Positions 1 through 7,774 of a DNA stretch of 24,242 nucleotides are shown piece by piece; positions within the stretch are counted from its first letter, which is position 1; each line of letters opens with the position of its first letter. Below the pieces are notes generated by a model. It had not been told where the DNA came from and did not search any database. It was given only the letters and a program-made list of their open reading frames with translations. Position numbers and translations under genes: made by a program. This DNA is from JBGPIK01 sp041484845 (GTDB lineage Bacteria; Desulfobacterota; Binatia; UBA9968): the NCBI GenBank assembly GCA_041484845.1, contig JBGPIK010000050.1, positions 1 through 24,242 on the forward strand, read 5' to 3'.

Positions 1-118
1 GAGTTTATTTCTCTTGAGCAGTTGTTTAAGGATCTGTCGTGGGGGCATGGAAACCTCTCAATTAAGTGCCAAGAAACAATGCGAGTTTAATCGGTGTGGC
101 GTTAATTCCGCTCTGAAG

Positions 119-196
119 TCCGTCATTCCCGCACGCTTCAAGCGGTAATCCAGGCGTGATCGGAACTGGACCCCCGATAAAAATATTCGGGGGTGA
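119..196. repeat. Dispersed palindromic intergenic repeat
   Basis: The segment starts with a GTCATTCCCGC-type left end, contains a GGTAATCCAGG core, and ends in a hairpin whose 8-bp stem ACCCCCGA (170-177) pairs with TCGGGGGT (187-194) across a 9-base A/T-rich loop, followed by GACG. Elements of this form (cattcccgc...aatccagg...cccccgata...tcgggggtgacg) are, from general knowledge, widespread intergenic repeats in many bacteria. No T-run follows the hairpin, so I do not call it a terminator. Confidence 0.6.
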
Positions 197-267
197 CGCT
201 TTGGGATAAAATTCTCGTCGCAGCGCCCTCATACTCTGCAGCTTACTGCCGGGCCGGTTCATTAACG

Positions 268-296
268 ATTGAAGATTGAACATTGAACCTGGAACC
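268..296. repeat. TTGAAC heptad repeat (family F1), single arm
   Basis: Four consecutive 7-bp units read ATTGAAG, ATTGAAC, ATTGAAC and CTGGAAC, ending six bases before the prpD stop codon. Only one orientation is present here, whereas the F1 copies at 1761-1828 and 9785-9862 carry both arms. Confidence 0.65.
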
Positions 297-301
297 CTCG
301 G

Positions 302-1741
302 CTACGCTGACTGCACGGCGAACATATCGGTAAATTGATCCACCGGCGTTGCCTGCAAGGCTTCAAGATCCAAGCAAAGATCGAGGATTTTATTGCAGCA
401 CTGCGGCGCCAACCGCGACGCGAGATTGTTCTTGAACTTTACCACCAGCAACGGAATGCCTGCCGCGCGCCGGCGCCGGTGACCGATGGGGTATTCCACG
501 GCGATTTTGTCGGTGCAGGTGCCGTCGCTAAAAAACACCTGCACCGAGTTGGCGATGGAGCGCTTGTCGGGATCCAGATATTCTTGCGAATAACGCGCAT
601 CCTCGACGACCACGGTTTTATCGCGCAATTTATCGATGCGCCGGTCGCGCGCGATCTCGTCTTGGTAATGGTCGGCGGTGAGCTGGCCGAAGATCAATCC
701 GACCGCTGTCATATACTGAATGCAGTGATCGCGATCGGCAGGATTGTGCAGCGGCCCGGTCTTGTCGATGATGCGCACGGCCGATTCCTGCGTGATGATG
801 ACGATTTCCTTAATTTCATCGAGACGGTCTTTCACTTCAGGGTGCAGCGCAATTGCGCATTCTACTGCGGTTTGGGCGTGAAACTCCGCGGGGAAAGAAA
901 TTTTAAACAGCACGTTTTCCATGACATACGAGCCGAGTGGCCGCCCAAGAGTGAACGGTTTACCGTGGAACATCACGTCGTAAAAGCCCCAGGTTTTGGC
1001 GCTGAGCGCCGATGGATAACCCGGCTCCTCTTGCAGCGCCATCAGCGCGAGACGGACGCCGCGGCTGGTCGCATCGCCGGCGGCCCAGGATTTCCGCCGC
1101 CCGGTGTTTGGCGCATGGCGATATTCCCTCAGCGTCCCGCCGTCGGTCCAGGCATTCGACAGCGCGCTGATGATTTGGTCGCGGCTGCCGCCGAGCATCG
1201 CCGTAGCTACGGCGGTCGTTGCCACTTTGACCAGAATGACGTGGTCGATGCCGACGCGATTAAAACTATTCTCCAGCGCCAGGATGCCTTGAATCTCGTG
1301 CGCCTTGATCATAGCGTGCAACACATCGCGCATCGTGAGCAACTTTTGTTTGGTCCGGCAGAGATAATCGGCGAGAGCGAGAATGCCGCCGAGATTATCG
1401 GAGGGGTGGCCCCATTCGGCGGCAAGCCAGGTGTCGTTGAAATCAAGCCAGCGGATCATCGCGCCGATATTGAACGCGGCGTGCACCGGATCGAGTTGCC
1501 ACTCGGTGCCGGGCACTCGCGCGCCGTTTACTAAAGTCGCACCGGGAACGACCGGCCCGAGATGTTGGGCACACTCCGGGTAACGAAGCGCGAGCAATCC
1601 GCAGCCGAGCGTATCCATCAAGTCATAGCGGGCCGTGTCGATTGCTTCTCGACTCTCCGCCACGTAGTTGGCCGCATAGTCGGCAAGCTCGACTAAAAGT
1701 TTGTCTGGTTCCGGGCGAACGTTTGAAATCGTTGCGCTCAT
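302..1741 (-). CDS. prpD: 2-methylcitrate dehydratase PrpD (MmgE/PrpD family)
   Basis: The 479-residue protein belongs to the MmgE/PrpD family and resembles PrpD proper over its full length (E. coli PrpD is 483 residues). PrpD dehydrates 2-methylcitrate to 2-methyl-cis-aconitate in the cytosolic methylcitrate cycle for propionyl-CoA oxidation. The N-terminus (MSATISNVRP) matches the usual PrpD start. The strongly conserved block around residues 90-121 (IRWLDFNDTWLAAEWGHPSD) is intact, as are the RKSWAAGDATSR, FKISFPAEFH, NPADRDHCIQYM and EYPIGHRRRR blocks. The start is an ATG preceded by AGGA seven bases upstream. It lies 93 bp downstream of prpC on the same strand, with an F1 repeat filling the gap, so the two probably form one operon. 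Confidence 0.95.
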   Translation of the reverse strand: MSATISNVRPEPDKLLVELADYAANYVAESREAIDTARYDLMDTLGCGLLALRYPECAQHLGPVVPGATLVNGARVPGTEWQLDPVHAAFNIGAMIRWLDFNDTWLAAEWGHPSDNLGGILALADYLCRTKQKLLTMRDVLHAMIKAHEIQGILALENSFNRVGIDHVILVKVATTAVATAMLGGSRDQIISALSNAWTDGGTLREYRHAPNTGRRKSWAAGDATSRGVRLALMALQEEPGYPSALSAKTWGFYDVMFHGKPFTLGRPLGSYVMENVLFKISFPAEFHAQTAVECAIALHPEVKDRLDEIKEIVIITQESAVRIIDKTGPLHNPADRDHCIQYMTAVGLIFGQLTADHYQDEIARDRRIDKLRDKTVVVEDARYSQEYLDPDKRSIANSVQVFFSDGTCTDKIAVEYPIGHRRRRAAGIPLLVVKFKNNLASRLAPQCCNKILDLCLDLEALQATPVDQFTDMFAVQSA

Positions 1742-1760
1742 AACAGTTCCTGAAAAATAC

Positions 1761-1828
1761 TGTTCAAAGTTCCAGGTTCAAAGTTCAAAATGGTGGTGAA
1801 AGGCGAAAAAATTGAACCTTGAACGTCC
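1761..1828. repeat. GTTCAA/TTGAAC palindromic heptad repeat (F1)
   Basis: The left arm (1761-1790) carries four near-heptad GTTC units (GTTCAAA, GTTCCAG, GTTCAAA, GTTCAAA). After a roughly 20-base A/G-rich loop, the right arm (1811-1828) reads ATTGAACCTTGAACG, its reverse complement in form. The element fills most of the 93-bp gap between prpC and prpD, so it would be transcribed within the operon mRNA and could fold into a hairpin. Confidence 0.65.
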
Positions 1829-1834
1829 AGTGAT

Positions 1835-2953
1835 CTATCTCTTTTCGATAGGCACAAACGGTTGCGGGTCGGGACCAATATAGTCGGCGTTGGGACGGAT
1901 CAAACGGTTGTCGGCGCGCTGCTCGATGATATGCGCTGCCCAGCCGGTAATGCGCGCGACGACGAACAACGGCGTGAACATCGGCGTCGGTATAGCGCAG
2001 AAGTGATAGGCGCTGGCGCTGTAGAAATCGAGGTTGGGAAACATTTTCTTTTCCCGGCGCATGATCTGTTCGATGCGTTCCGAAACGGGGTAGAGGCGGT
2101 TGTCGCCCTGCGCTTCGGCGAGCTTTTTCGCCCAGGCTTTGATGACGTCGGAGCGCGGATCGGAGATTTTGTAAACGCGGTGGCCGAACCCCATGATTAA
2201 TTTCTTGGCCGCCATCAATACCATCACGCCTTTCTCAGCTTCATCCGGGGTCGAGTATTTTTCGATCAATTCCATAGCCGCTTCATTGGCGCCGCCGTGC
2301 AACGGCCCGCGCAACGCGCCGATTGCGCCCGTGACCGCTGAATAGAAATCCGGCAGCGTGGAGATGATCGTGCGCGCGGTGAACGTCGAGGCATTGAATT
2401 CGTGCTCGGCGTAAAGGATAAGCGACACGTCGAGAGCGCGCCGATGGATCTGATCGGGTTTCTTGCCGTGCAGCAGATGCAAAAAATGTCCGGCTGTGCT
2501 GTCATCATCGGTTTCCGTATCGATGCGCTTGCCGCTATTGGCGAAGTGATGCCAATAGAGGAGCATCGCGCTGAAGCAGCCTGTCAGGCGATTGGCGACA
2601 GCGATCTGATCGTGCCCCGGCCCTTCGGGCTCAAGCGTACCAAGCATGGAGCAGGCCGTGCGCAGAACATCCATAGGATGCGTGTGCCGAGGTATTTGTT
2701 CGAGGACGAGTTTCAAGGACGCAGGTAAGCCGCGGAGTCCGCGCAGCTTCGTCTGATATTCTTGAAACTCGGACGGTTTTGGCAGCCGTCCATAGATCAG
2801 GAGATAGGCCACTTCTTCGAACGTCGAGTGTTCGGCGAGATCGTAAATGGAATAGCCGCGATAGGTGAGGCCCTTGCCTTCTTTGCCCACGGTCGCGATT
2901 GCCGTGTTGCCGGCGATGACTCCGGCGAGGCCGCCCGCTTTGTCTGTTGCCAT
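1835..2953 (-). CDS. prpC: 2-methylcitrate synthase / citrate synthase family protein
   Basis: The 372-residue protein is a citrate synthase-fold enzyme that most resembles PrpC, which condenses propionyl-CoA with oxaloacetate to 2-methylcitrate. PrpC-like blocks include AGNTAIATVGK near the N-terminus, TYRGYSIYDLA (30-40), TDDDS...GHFLHLLHG (148-163), AEHEFNASTFTAR (182-194) and GWAAHIIEQR (337-346). The catalytic triad is visible: H219 in LHGGAN, H258 in GFGHRVY and D309 in NLDFYSA. The N-terminus is about ten residues shorter than in E. coli PrpC. ATG is preceded by GGGGAT five bases upstream. It is the first gene of a leftward prpC-prpD unit and diverges from acuI across about 190 bp. Some PrpC enzymes also use acetyl-CoA, so dual citrate synthase activity is possible. 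Confidence 0.93.
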   Translation of the reverse strand: MATDKAGGLAGVIAGNTAIATVGKEGKGLTYRGYSIYDLAEHSTFEEVAYLLIYGRLPKPSEFQEYQTKLRGLRGLPASLKLVLEQIPRHTHPMDVLRTACSMLGTLEPEGPGHDQIAVANRLTGCFSAMLLYWHHFANSGKRIDTETDDDSTAGHFLHLLHGKKPDQIHRRALDVSLILYAEHEFNASTFTARTIISTLPDFYSAVTGAIGALRGPLHGGANEAAMELIEKYSTPDEAEKGVMVLMAAKKLIMGFGHRVYKISDPRSDVIKAWAKKLAEAQGDNRLYPVSERIEQIMRREKKMFPNLDFYSASAYHFCAIPTPMFTPLFVVARITGWAAHIIEQRADNRLIRPNADYIGPDPQPFVPIEKR

Positions 2954-3078
2954 AAATTATCCCCATCGACACTCATTACCCATTGCGAGTTTCATTGCAA
3001 GGGAGTCAGGGCGGTCGTTGATACAACCATAGGCGAGGTAGAAGCGCAGAGGGAATCGATCAACCGCCCGGCATCCTC

Positions 3079-3105
3079 TTGACAGAAACCGCGCGGCTAG
3101 ATACT
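3079..3105 (+). promoter_or_regulatory. Candidate sigma-70-type promoter for acuI
   Basis: A perfect TTGACA hexamer (3079-3084) is followed after 15 bp by GATACT (3100-3105), four of six matches to TATAAT, about 40 bp upstream of the acuI start. The spacer is shorter than the ideal 17 bp, so this is a tentative call made by eye. It lies in the shared prpC/acuI intergenic region, where any common regulator would bind. Confidence 0.3.
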
Positions 3106-3144
3106 CGCTTGGTGAGAACAACATCACGAGAATAGGAGTTTTGT

Positions 3145-4149
3145 ATGGCATTAGCGAAGAGTTTCAAAGCCCTGGTTGTAAGCGAAACGGCAGATAAACA
3201 ATTTATCAGAGAAGTGAAGCAGAGGAACTTGGAAGACCTGCCGGCCGGGGAATTGATCATCGAAGTGAAATACTCCTCACTCAACTACAAAGATGCTTTA
3301 TCAGCTTCCGGCAATAAGGGGGTGACCCGGAAATATCCCCATACGCCGGGTATTGATGCAGCCGGCACGGTCGTTGACTGCTCCAATCGAAGCTTTACGG
3401 TAAGCGACCAGGTGATCGTGACGGGTTTCGATTTGGGCATGAACACCTCCGGCGGATTCGGCCAATACATTAGCGTGCCGTCCGGTTGGGCCGTGAAGTT
3501 GCCGCAAGGTCTGTCACTGAAGGAAAGTATGAGCTATGGCACGGCGGGCCTGACCGCGGCTCTATGCGTGACGCGGTTGTTAGCATGCGGACTCACGAAA
3601 GAGCAGGGGGAGGTGCTGGTCACTGGCGCGACCGGAGGAGTCGGCAGCATCGCCGTAGCCATTCTCGCAAAAGCGGGTTTCGATGTCGTCGCCGCCACGG
3701 GGAAGACGGGAGAAAAAACTTTTTTAACCCGTCTCGGAGCCAAAGCCATTATTTCGCGAGAAGAAGCCAATGACACTTCGGGACGGCCGATGCAAAAGGG
3801 ACGTTGGGCCGGCGCGATCGATACCGTTGGCGGTAATATTCTCGCCACGGCCATTAAAACGGCAAAATACGGCGGGCTCGTCGCGGCCTGCGGCAACGCG
3901 ATGTCTGCGGAACTTGCCGTGAGCGTCTATCCTTTTATCCTTAGAGGGGTGAGTCTGCTGGGCGTTGATTCCGTTGAAGTCCCGATGAGCACTCGCAACC
4001 GCACCTGGCAAAGACTTGCCCAGGACTGGAAAATCGATCTCTCCGGCGATTTGATTTCGGAGTGTTCATTGGACGAGTTGAACCCCAAGTTCGAGCAGAT
4101 TCTTCATGGCGCGATGCGTGGCAGGGTCGTCGTCGACCTGAGCCGCTGA
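3145..4149 (+). CDS. acuI: Acryloyl-CoA reductase family protein (AcuI/YhdH-type MDR)
   Basis: The 334-residue zinc-independent medium-chain dehydrogenase/reductase resembles E. coli YhdH (324 residues) and AcuI throughout. These reduce acryloyl-CoA to propionyl-CoA with NADPH. SSLNYKDA (44-51) and the HTPGIDAAGTV block belong to the catalytic GroES-like domain; GATGGVG (161-167) is the nucleotide-binding loop of the Rossmann domain; WAGAIDTVGG and PFILRGVSLLGVDS are family hallmarks. The ATG is preceded by a clear AGGAG six bases upstream. The next gene, a CoA-transferase, starts eight bases after the stop, and prpC diverges upstream. AcuI would supply propionyl-CoA to PrpC. YhdH-like proteins are also annotated as generic quinone oxidoreductases, so the substrate is inferred. 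Confidence 0.88.
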   Translation: MALAKSFKALVVSETADKQFIREVKQRNLEDLPAGELIIEVKYSSLNYKDALSASGNKGVTRKYPHTPGIDAAGTVVDCSNRSFTVSDQVIVTGFDLGMNTSGGFGQYISVPSGWAVKLPQGLSLKESMSYGTAGLTAALCVTRLLACGLTKEQGEVLVTGATGGVGSIAVAILAKAGFDVVAATGKTGEKTFLTRLGAKAIISREEANDTSGRPMQKGRWAGAIDTVGGNILATAIKTAKYGGLVAACGNAMSAELAVSVYPFILRGVSLLGVDSVEVPMSTRNRTWQRLAQDWKIDLSGDLISECSLDELNPKFEQILHGAMRGRVVVDLSR

Positions 4150-4156
4150 TCGTTCC

Positions 4157-6565
4157 GTGAGCGCTACAGAAATTAACGCCGGGGCCGGCGCTCTGTCCCA
4201 TCTCCGCGTGGTTGAGATCGGCGATATTCCCGCGTCTTATGCAACGCGGCTACTCGCGGATCTGGGGGCGGATGTCATTAAAATCGAACCGCCGGGCGGC
4301 AATCCCAGCCGTATGTTGCCGCCGTACGCCGGCAACATTGCCGATTCTGAGCGAAGTCTCACATTCATTAACGCCAATACCAATAAGCGCAGTATCGTTC
4401 TCGATTTGCAAAATAGTACGGGGGATCGAGAGCGCTTCGCCGAGCTGCTTGCGCTTGCCGATCTTTTTGTAGAAGCGACGCCAGTCGAGTTTTTTGAGGA
4501 TCTCGGCTTCACGGATGAAAAATTCCATGACGATTTTCCGGCTCTGGTGATCGTGTCGCTGACTCCCTTCGGCCGCACCGGTCCCTATCGCCAGTACAAA
4601 GGAAGCGATGCCATTGCCAATGCGTCGGGTGGGTTTCTATTCGGCCAAGGCGACGACACCAAAGGTCAATGCACGGCGCCGAGTCACCTAGCTTATCAGG
4701 TGGCGGCATGCGTTGCGGCGACATTGGCGCTGGCGGGGATACGTCACGCGCGACTCACGGGCGCCGGCCAGCGCATCGATGTATCACTTCAGGAAGCGCT
4801 TACATTCACCAACAGCAGTTCCGTCGCGCGCTACAGTCAAGAGAACAGACTGGAGCAGCGGCCAGGAAGCAAAGACTACGGCGGCGCAGGCACCAATATT
4901 TATCGCTGCAGGGACGGAAACTACGTTCATTTCACGACGAACATGCCGCACATGTGGCGCGAGTTTACGCAAAATTGGATGACCGATCCGGTTCTTGCCG
5001 GCGCGGAGTGGGAGAGTCCTAAATACCGCGCAGAACACTCGGAACAAGTTACCAAGAGATTCACCGATTTCATCGCCCAGTTCACTGCCGATGAGTTTAC
5101 CCAGGAAGCGCAACGGCGCCATCTCGCCGCCGCTCCGCTCAACACGGTGGGCCAATTTGTTAATTGCGAACAGCTTCGCGCGCGCGCGTGGCTGCAAGAG
5201 ATCGAGCACCCCGTCATTGGCCGATACAAAGCGCCGGGATTTCCGATGCGGCTATCGCTGACGCCGATGCAGATCCGCCGTCCGGCGCCTCTGTTGGGCC
5301 AGCACACCGAGGAGATTCTAGAAGAACTAAAAGAAGCGGCGCCAAGAAGACTCGCTGCGCCGGTCGATGCCGAACGAGCGCGCGAGCCGATGCTTGCAGG
5401 GTTGCGCATGGCCGATCTTACGCAGCAATATGCAGGGCCCTTGGGCACCACGCTGCTGGCTTACTACGGCTTGGAAGCGATTAAGATCGAATCCAACGTC
5501 GTGCCAAGCAAAGAACGAGACACGGCCGCGCATGCCGATATGAATCGCGGCAAGCTCGGCTGCACGATCAACCTGCGCCACCCGGAGGGGAAGGAACTGT
5601 TCAAACAGATTGTCGCAATTTCTGATGTGGTCGTCGATAATTTCAGCTCGGGAGTTTTGGAGCGTCTGGGCTTCAGCTTTGAAGCGTTGCAAGAAATCAA
5701 TCCGCGCATCGTTCAGGCCGTCATGCCGGGGTGGGGTCTTACCGGGCCGTTAAAGTCGTGGGTAGCATGGGGCTGGCAGCTTCTTGCGTACACGGGAATC
5801 ATGAGGCTCTGGGGCTATCCCGATTCGCCGATGGAGAGCCACTGCAAAATTGCCTGGCCGGACCGCGTCGGGGCAGTAACCATGACGCTTGGCGTGCTCG
5901 CCGCTCTTGAGTATCAACAGCGCACCGGTCGCGGTCAATTCATTGAAGCGGGGATGCTCGAGGCTCAGGGCGCGATGATGGGACCGGCGATTCTCGATTA
6001 TACCGTTAACAGTCGTGACTGGGAGCCCATGGGCTACAGAGAAATTTTGGGTGAGCCCTATGCGCCATACGGTTGCTATCGGTGCCGCGGCGAGGACAAT
6101 TGGATCATCATCGCGTGTGCCAGCGATGAGGAGTGGCAGAGTATGGTCCGCCTCATTGGGAACTCAAGCTGGGCCGCCGATGAAAAGTTCACCGCCAAGG
6201 AGGGCCGTAAAAACCATAGAGAACAGCTTGATCAAAAACTTTCACAATGGACGCGTAACCTGACGCAACGCCAGTGTTTTCGTCTGTTACAGGAATCCGG
6301 CGTCGCAGCGGGCATCCCCATGTCCGGTGAAGATCTCTATTTCGACATTCACCTGCACGAGCGCGGCCATATAGTCGAAACCGATGCCCAACCCTGGGGC
6401 AAGATGACCCACCACGGCCTACCGGGGATCCCCTCCCTGTCGCGCGCCAACGCCGCCCGCCCGGCGCCGTGGATCGGCGCGCACAATGACAAAGTTTTTG
6501 GCGAGATCCTAGGCTTGACCCCGGAGAGGATTGAGGAGCTGAAGAAAGCCGAAGCGATTAAGTAG
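4157..6565 (+). CDS. Tandem-domain class III CoA-transferase (CaiB/BaiF, DddD-like architecture)
   Basis: This 802-residue protein contains two fused class III (CaiB/BaiF) CoA-transferase domains, roughly 14-395 and 412-800; single-domain members are about 400 residues. The domains show RLLADLGADVIKIE (31-44) and GTTLLAYYGLEAIKIE (430-445), then GAGQRIDVSLQEA and GRGQFIEAGMLEA. Counting back from the GQ of each, the catalytic aspartate of this family aligns with D569 (PDRVGAV) in domain 2 but with Y180 in domain 1, so only the second half appears catalytic. DddD, the DMSP CoA-transferase/lyase, has the same two-domain layout with its aspartate in the second domain. The GTG start sits seven bases after the acuI stop with no strong ribosome binding site, implying translational coupling. 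The TAG stop lies inside a REP-like palindrome. The substrate is unknown. Confidence 0.88.
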   Translation: MSATEINAGAGALSHLRVVEIGDIPASYATRLLADLGADVIKIEPPGGNPSRMLPPYAGNIADSERSLTFINANTNKRSIVLDLQNSTGDRERFAELLALADLFVEATPVEFFEDLGFTDEKFHDDFPALVIVSLTPFGRTGPYRQYKGSDAIANASGGFLFGQGDDTKGQCTAPSHLAYQVAACVAATLALAGIRHARLTGAGQRIDVSLQEALTFTNSSSVARYSQENRLEQRPGSKDYGGAGTNIYRCRDGNYVHFTTNMPHMWREFTQNWMTDPVLAGAEWESPKYRAEHSEQVTKRFTDFIAQFTADEFTQEAQRRHLAAAPLNTVGQFVNCEQLRARAWLQEIEHPVIGRYKAPGFPMRLSLTPMQIRRPAPLLGQHTEEILEELKEAAPRRLAAPVDAERAREPMLAGLRMADLTQQYAGPLGTTLLAYYGLEAIKIESNVVPSKERDTAAHADMNRGKLGCTINLRHPEGKELFKQIVAISDVVVDNFSSGVLERLGFSFEALQEINPRIVQAVMPGWGLTGPLKSWVAWGWQLLAYTGIMRLWGYPDSPMESHCKIAWPDRVGAVTMTLGVLAALEYQQRTGRGQFIEAGMLEAQGAMMGPAILDYTVNSRDWEPMGYREILGEPYAPYGCYRCRGEDNWIIIACASDEEWQSMVRLIGNSSWAADEKFTAKEGRKNHREQLDQKLSQWTRNLTQRQCFRLLQESGVAAGIPMSGEDLYFDIHLHERGHIVETDAQPWGKMTHHGLPGIPSLSRANAARPAPWIGAHNDKVFGEILGLTPERIEELKKAEAIK

Positions 6566-6637
6566 CCCGGATGAAACGGCAGCGGAATCCGGGACTGATA
6601 GGGATCCCCGGATTGCGTTTCACTCCATCCGGGCTAC
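6562..6637. repeat. REP-like palindrome (R1), supplies the upstream stop codon
   Basis: The left arm (6562-6593) begins GTAGCCCGGATGAAACGGC and contains GCGGAATCCGGG. The right arm (6606-6637) reads CCCCGGATTGCG...ATCCGGGCTAC, close to its reverse complement. The TAG stop of the CoA-transferase (6563-6565) is part of the left arm. Sequences of the type gtagcccggatg...gcggaatccggg are common REP elements in proteobacteria-like genomes and are probably substrates of the nearby RAYT. The palindrome may also act as a 3'-end mRNA stabiliser. Confidence 0.8.
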
Positions 6638-6665
6638 GGCAATATTGGGCTATAATTCTTGGCGG

Positions 6666-7145
6666 CTATTTTGTCTGATCCGTCATTGCTTTTATGCGTG
6701 TGGGATAGAATTCAGTCAATTGTTTTGTCTCAATTCTTGCAATGCTGTCTCCGTTTGGGCCTTTAATCAAATACACTGAAATCTGTTTGCCAAGCCATCC
6801 AGCTTTTTCGGGGAGCTCGGTAGTTGGAGGGCCATATTGCGCCTCCAATATTTCCTTCATCTTCTCATAAGAAGTTCGCTGGAACAGGAGACGCACTCCG
6901 ACAAAGCAGCCCCTGAGAAACGCAAACTCTGCCACGACGGGTATCCCTTCGAACTTGGAATTGGATCTCTGGATCTCGAATTCCGTATCCTTTACGTATC
7001 GATAAGCATCAAAGAACTTCTGAAGCTCCTCTACTGATGTCTGCCACTTCAACCCTCCAAAACCCTCCGGCTCTTTGAACTTAGGCGTCGGAGAGCACGC
7101 GTGTATAAAGAGAAGGAGAGTCAAAAATGCAAGACCGTGTCTCAC
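6666..7145 (-). CDS. Putative lipoprotein, function unknown
   Basis: The 159-residue protein has a short charged N-terminus, a hydrophobic stretch (5-15) and a cysteine at residue 17 in the context LFIHAC, which fits a lipoprotein signal peptide although histidine at the -2 position is atypical. The mature part starts PTPKFKEPEGFGGLKWQTS. A GGLKW.TS..EL pattern of this sort occurs in small periplasmic proteins with internal repeats, but I do not recognise a named family. The GTG start is preceded by AGGAG eight bases upstream, which supports it. It is flanked by REP-like sequences and the RAYT gene and has no obvious functional partner. Confidence 0.65.
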   Translation of the reverse strand: MRHGLAFLTLLLFIHACSPTPKFKEPEGFGGLKWQTSVEELQKFFDAYRYVKDTEFEIQRSNSKFEGIPVVAEFAFLRGCFVGVRLLFQRTSYEKMKEILEAQYGPPTTELPEKAGWLGKQISVYLIKGPNGDSIARIETKQLTEFYPTRIKAMTDQTK

Positions 7146-7182
7146 AGTAGTCGCTCCTTTTGTTCTTGGTCGTTAATTAGTA

Positions 7183-7214
7183 TAGCCTGCATGAAACCGT
7201 AGCGGAATCCGGGG
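7183..7214. repeat. REP-like half element (R2) downstream of RAYT
   Basis: TAGCCTGCATGAAACCGTAG followed by CGGAATCCGGGG is a degenerate single-arm copy of R1. It ends two bases before the RAYT stop codon. Together with R3 it brackets the transposase gene. Confidence 0.7.
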
Positions 7215-7215
7215 A

Positions 7216-7743
7216 TCATTCGCCGACTGTATGGTCGGCAAGAGACGAATCGCCAGCCCATTCCTCATCCACCCAACCCAATCGCACGAATCTGTGGAAC
7301 GACGAATAGGGCCATTCTGCAACGCAGTTAACTAGGCCGTGCTTGACGGGGTTGTAGTGAATGTAATCCACGTGCGTTTGGAAATCGCCTTCGTCTCGCA
7401 CCGTGTGTTCCCAAAAGCGCCGCTGCCACACATCGCATTCACCTTTGGGATTACGCCTCACTGGAACACCCGCGCCTGCCAGCGAGCGCGAAAAACGGCT
7501 CTTAATCAATCGCCAGCGATGCGGGTAATCGGCGTCACTCGGTGGAAGCGTCCAGATGCAATGCAAGTGATCGGGCAAGACAACAATGGCATCGACTTCG
7601 AACGGGCGCTTTCGGCGGGCGAGCCGAAAGGCTTCCCGCAATAGATGCACGTGGCTTATGAGCCAGTCGGCTGTGCGGTCGTGGAGCGCAGCGGTGAAAA
7701 AATAAGTCCCGCCTGCTACGAAATTGCGGCGGTAACGGACCAT
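7216..7743 (-). CDS. REP-associated tyrosine transposase (RAYT, Y1/HUH family)
   Basis: The 175-residue protein is an IS200/Y1-type single-strand nuclease of the RAYT (TnpA-REP) class, which processes REP palindromes rather than its own insertion-sequence ends. The visible features are YRRNFVAGGTYFFTAAL at the N-terminus, the metal-binding HUH motif PDHLHCIWTLP with H59 and H61, the WQRRFWEHTVRDEGDF block (106-121), and the nucleophile region YIHYNPVKHG, where Y127 or Y130 should be catalytic. Length and motif order match intact RAYTs, so the gene is probably functional. The ATG has no convincing ribosome binding site. REP-like sequences lie directly on both sides (7183-7214 and 7775-7887), and a third at 6562-6637. 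Confidence 0.9.
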   Translation of the reverse strand: MVRYRRNFVAGGTYFFTAALHDRTADWLISHVHLLREAFRLARRKRPFEVDAIVVLPDHLHCIWTLPPSDADYPHRWRLIKSRFSRSLAGAGVPVRRNPKGECDVWQRRFWEHTVRDEGDFQTHVDYIHYNPVKHGLVNCVAEWPYSSFHRFVRLGWVDEEWAGDSSLADHTVGE

Positions 7744-7774
7744 GATGTGATGTTCGCGGTTGTTCGTAGTTACC

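Larger units (their letters stand above)
1..301. other. Left-edge region without an assignable gene
   Basis: No recognisable gene is complete here. On the plus strand one frame is open from base 1 to a TAA at 88-90 (about 29 codons) and a second is open from base 2 to a stop near 149. Either could be the 3' end of a gene that starts outside the window, but neither tail resembles a family I know. The rest is repeat-derived: a palindromic element at 119-196 and a TTGAAC-type heptad array at 268-296 that ends just before the prpD stop codon. A minus-strand open frame across 62-283 is mostly a translation of these repeats and is not called. Confidence 0.4.

Noticed and set aside
62..283. Minus-strand frame of 73 codons at the left edge
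   Set aside because: Most of its length is translated from the palindrome at 119-196 and the heptad array at 268-296, with no family resemblance.
335..1534. Long plus-strand open frame of about 400 codons
   Set aside because: It lies fully antisense to prpD, whose protein matches PrpD end to end. The antisense product is rich in R, H and A with no recognisable domain, typical of a shadow frame in GC-rich DNA.
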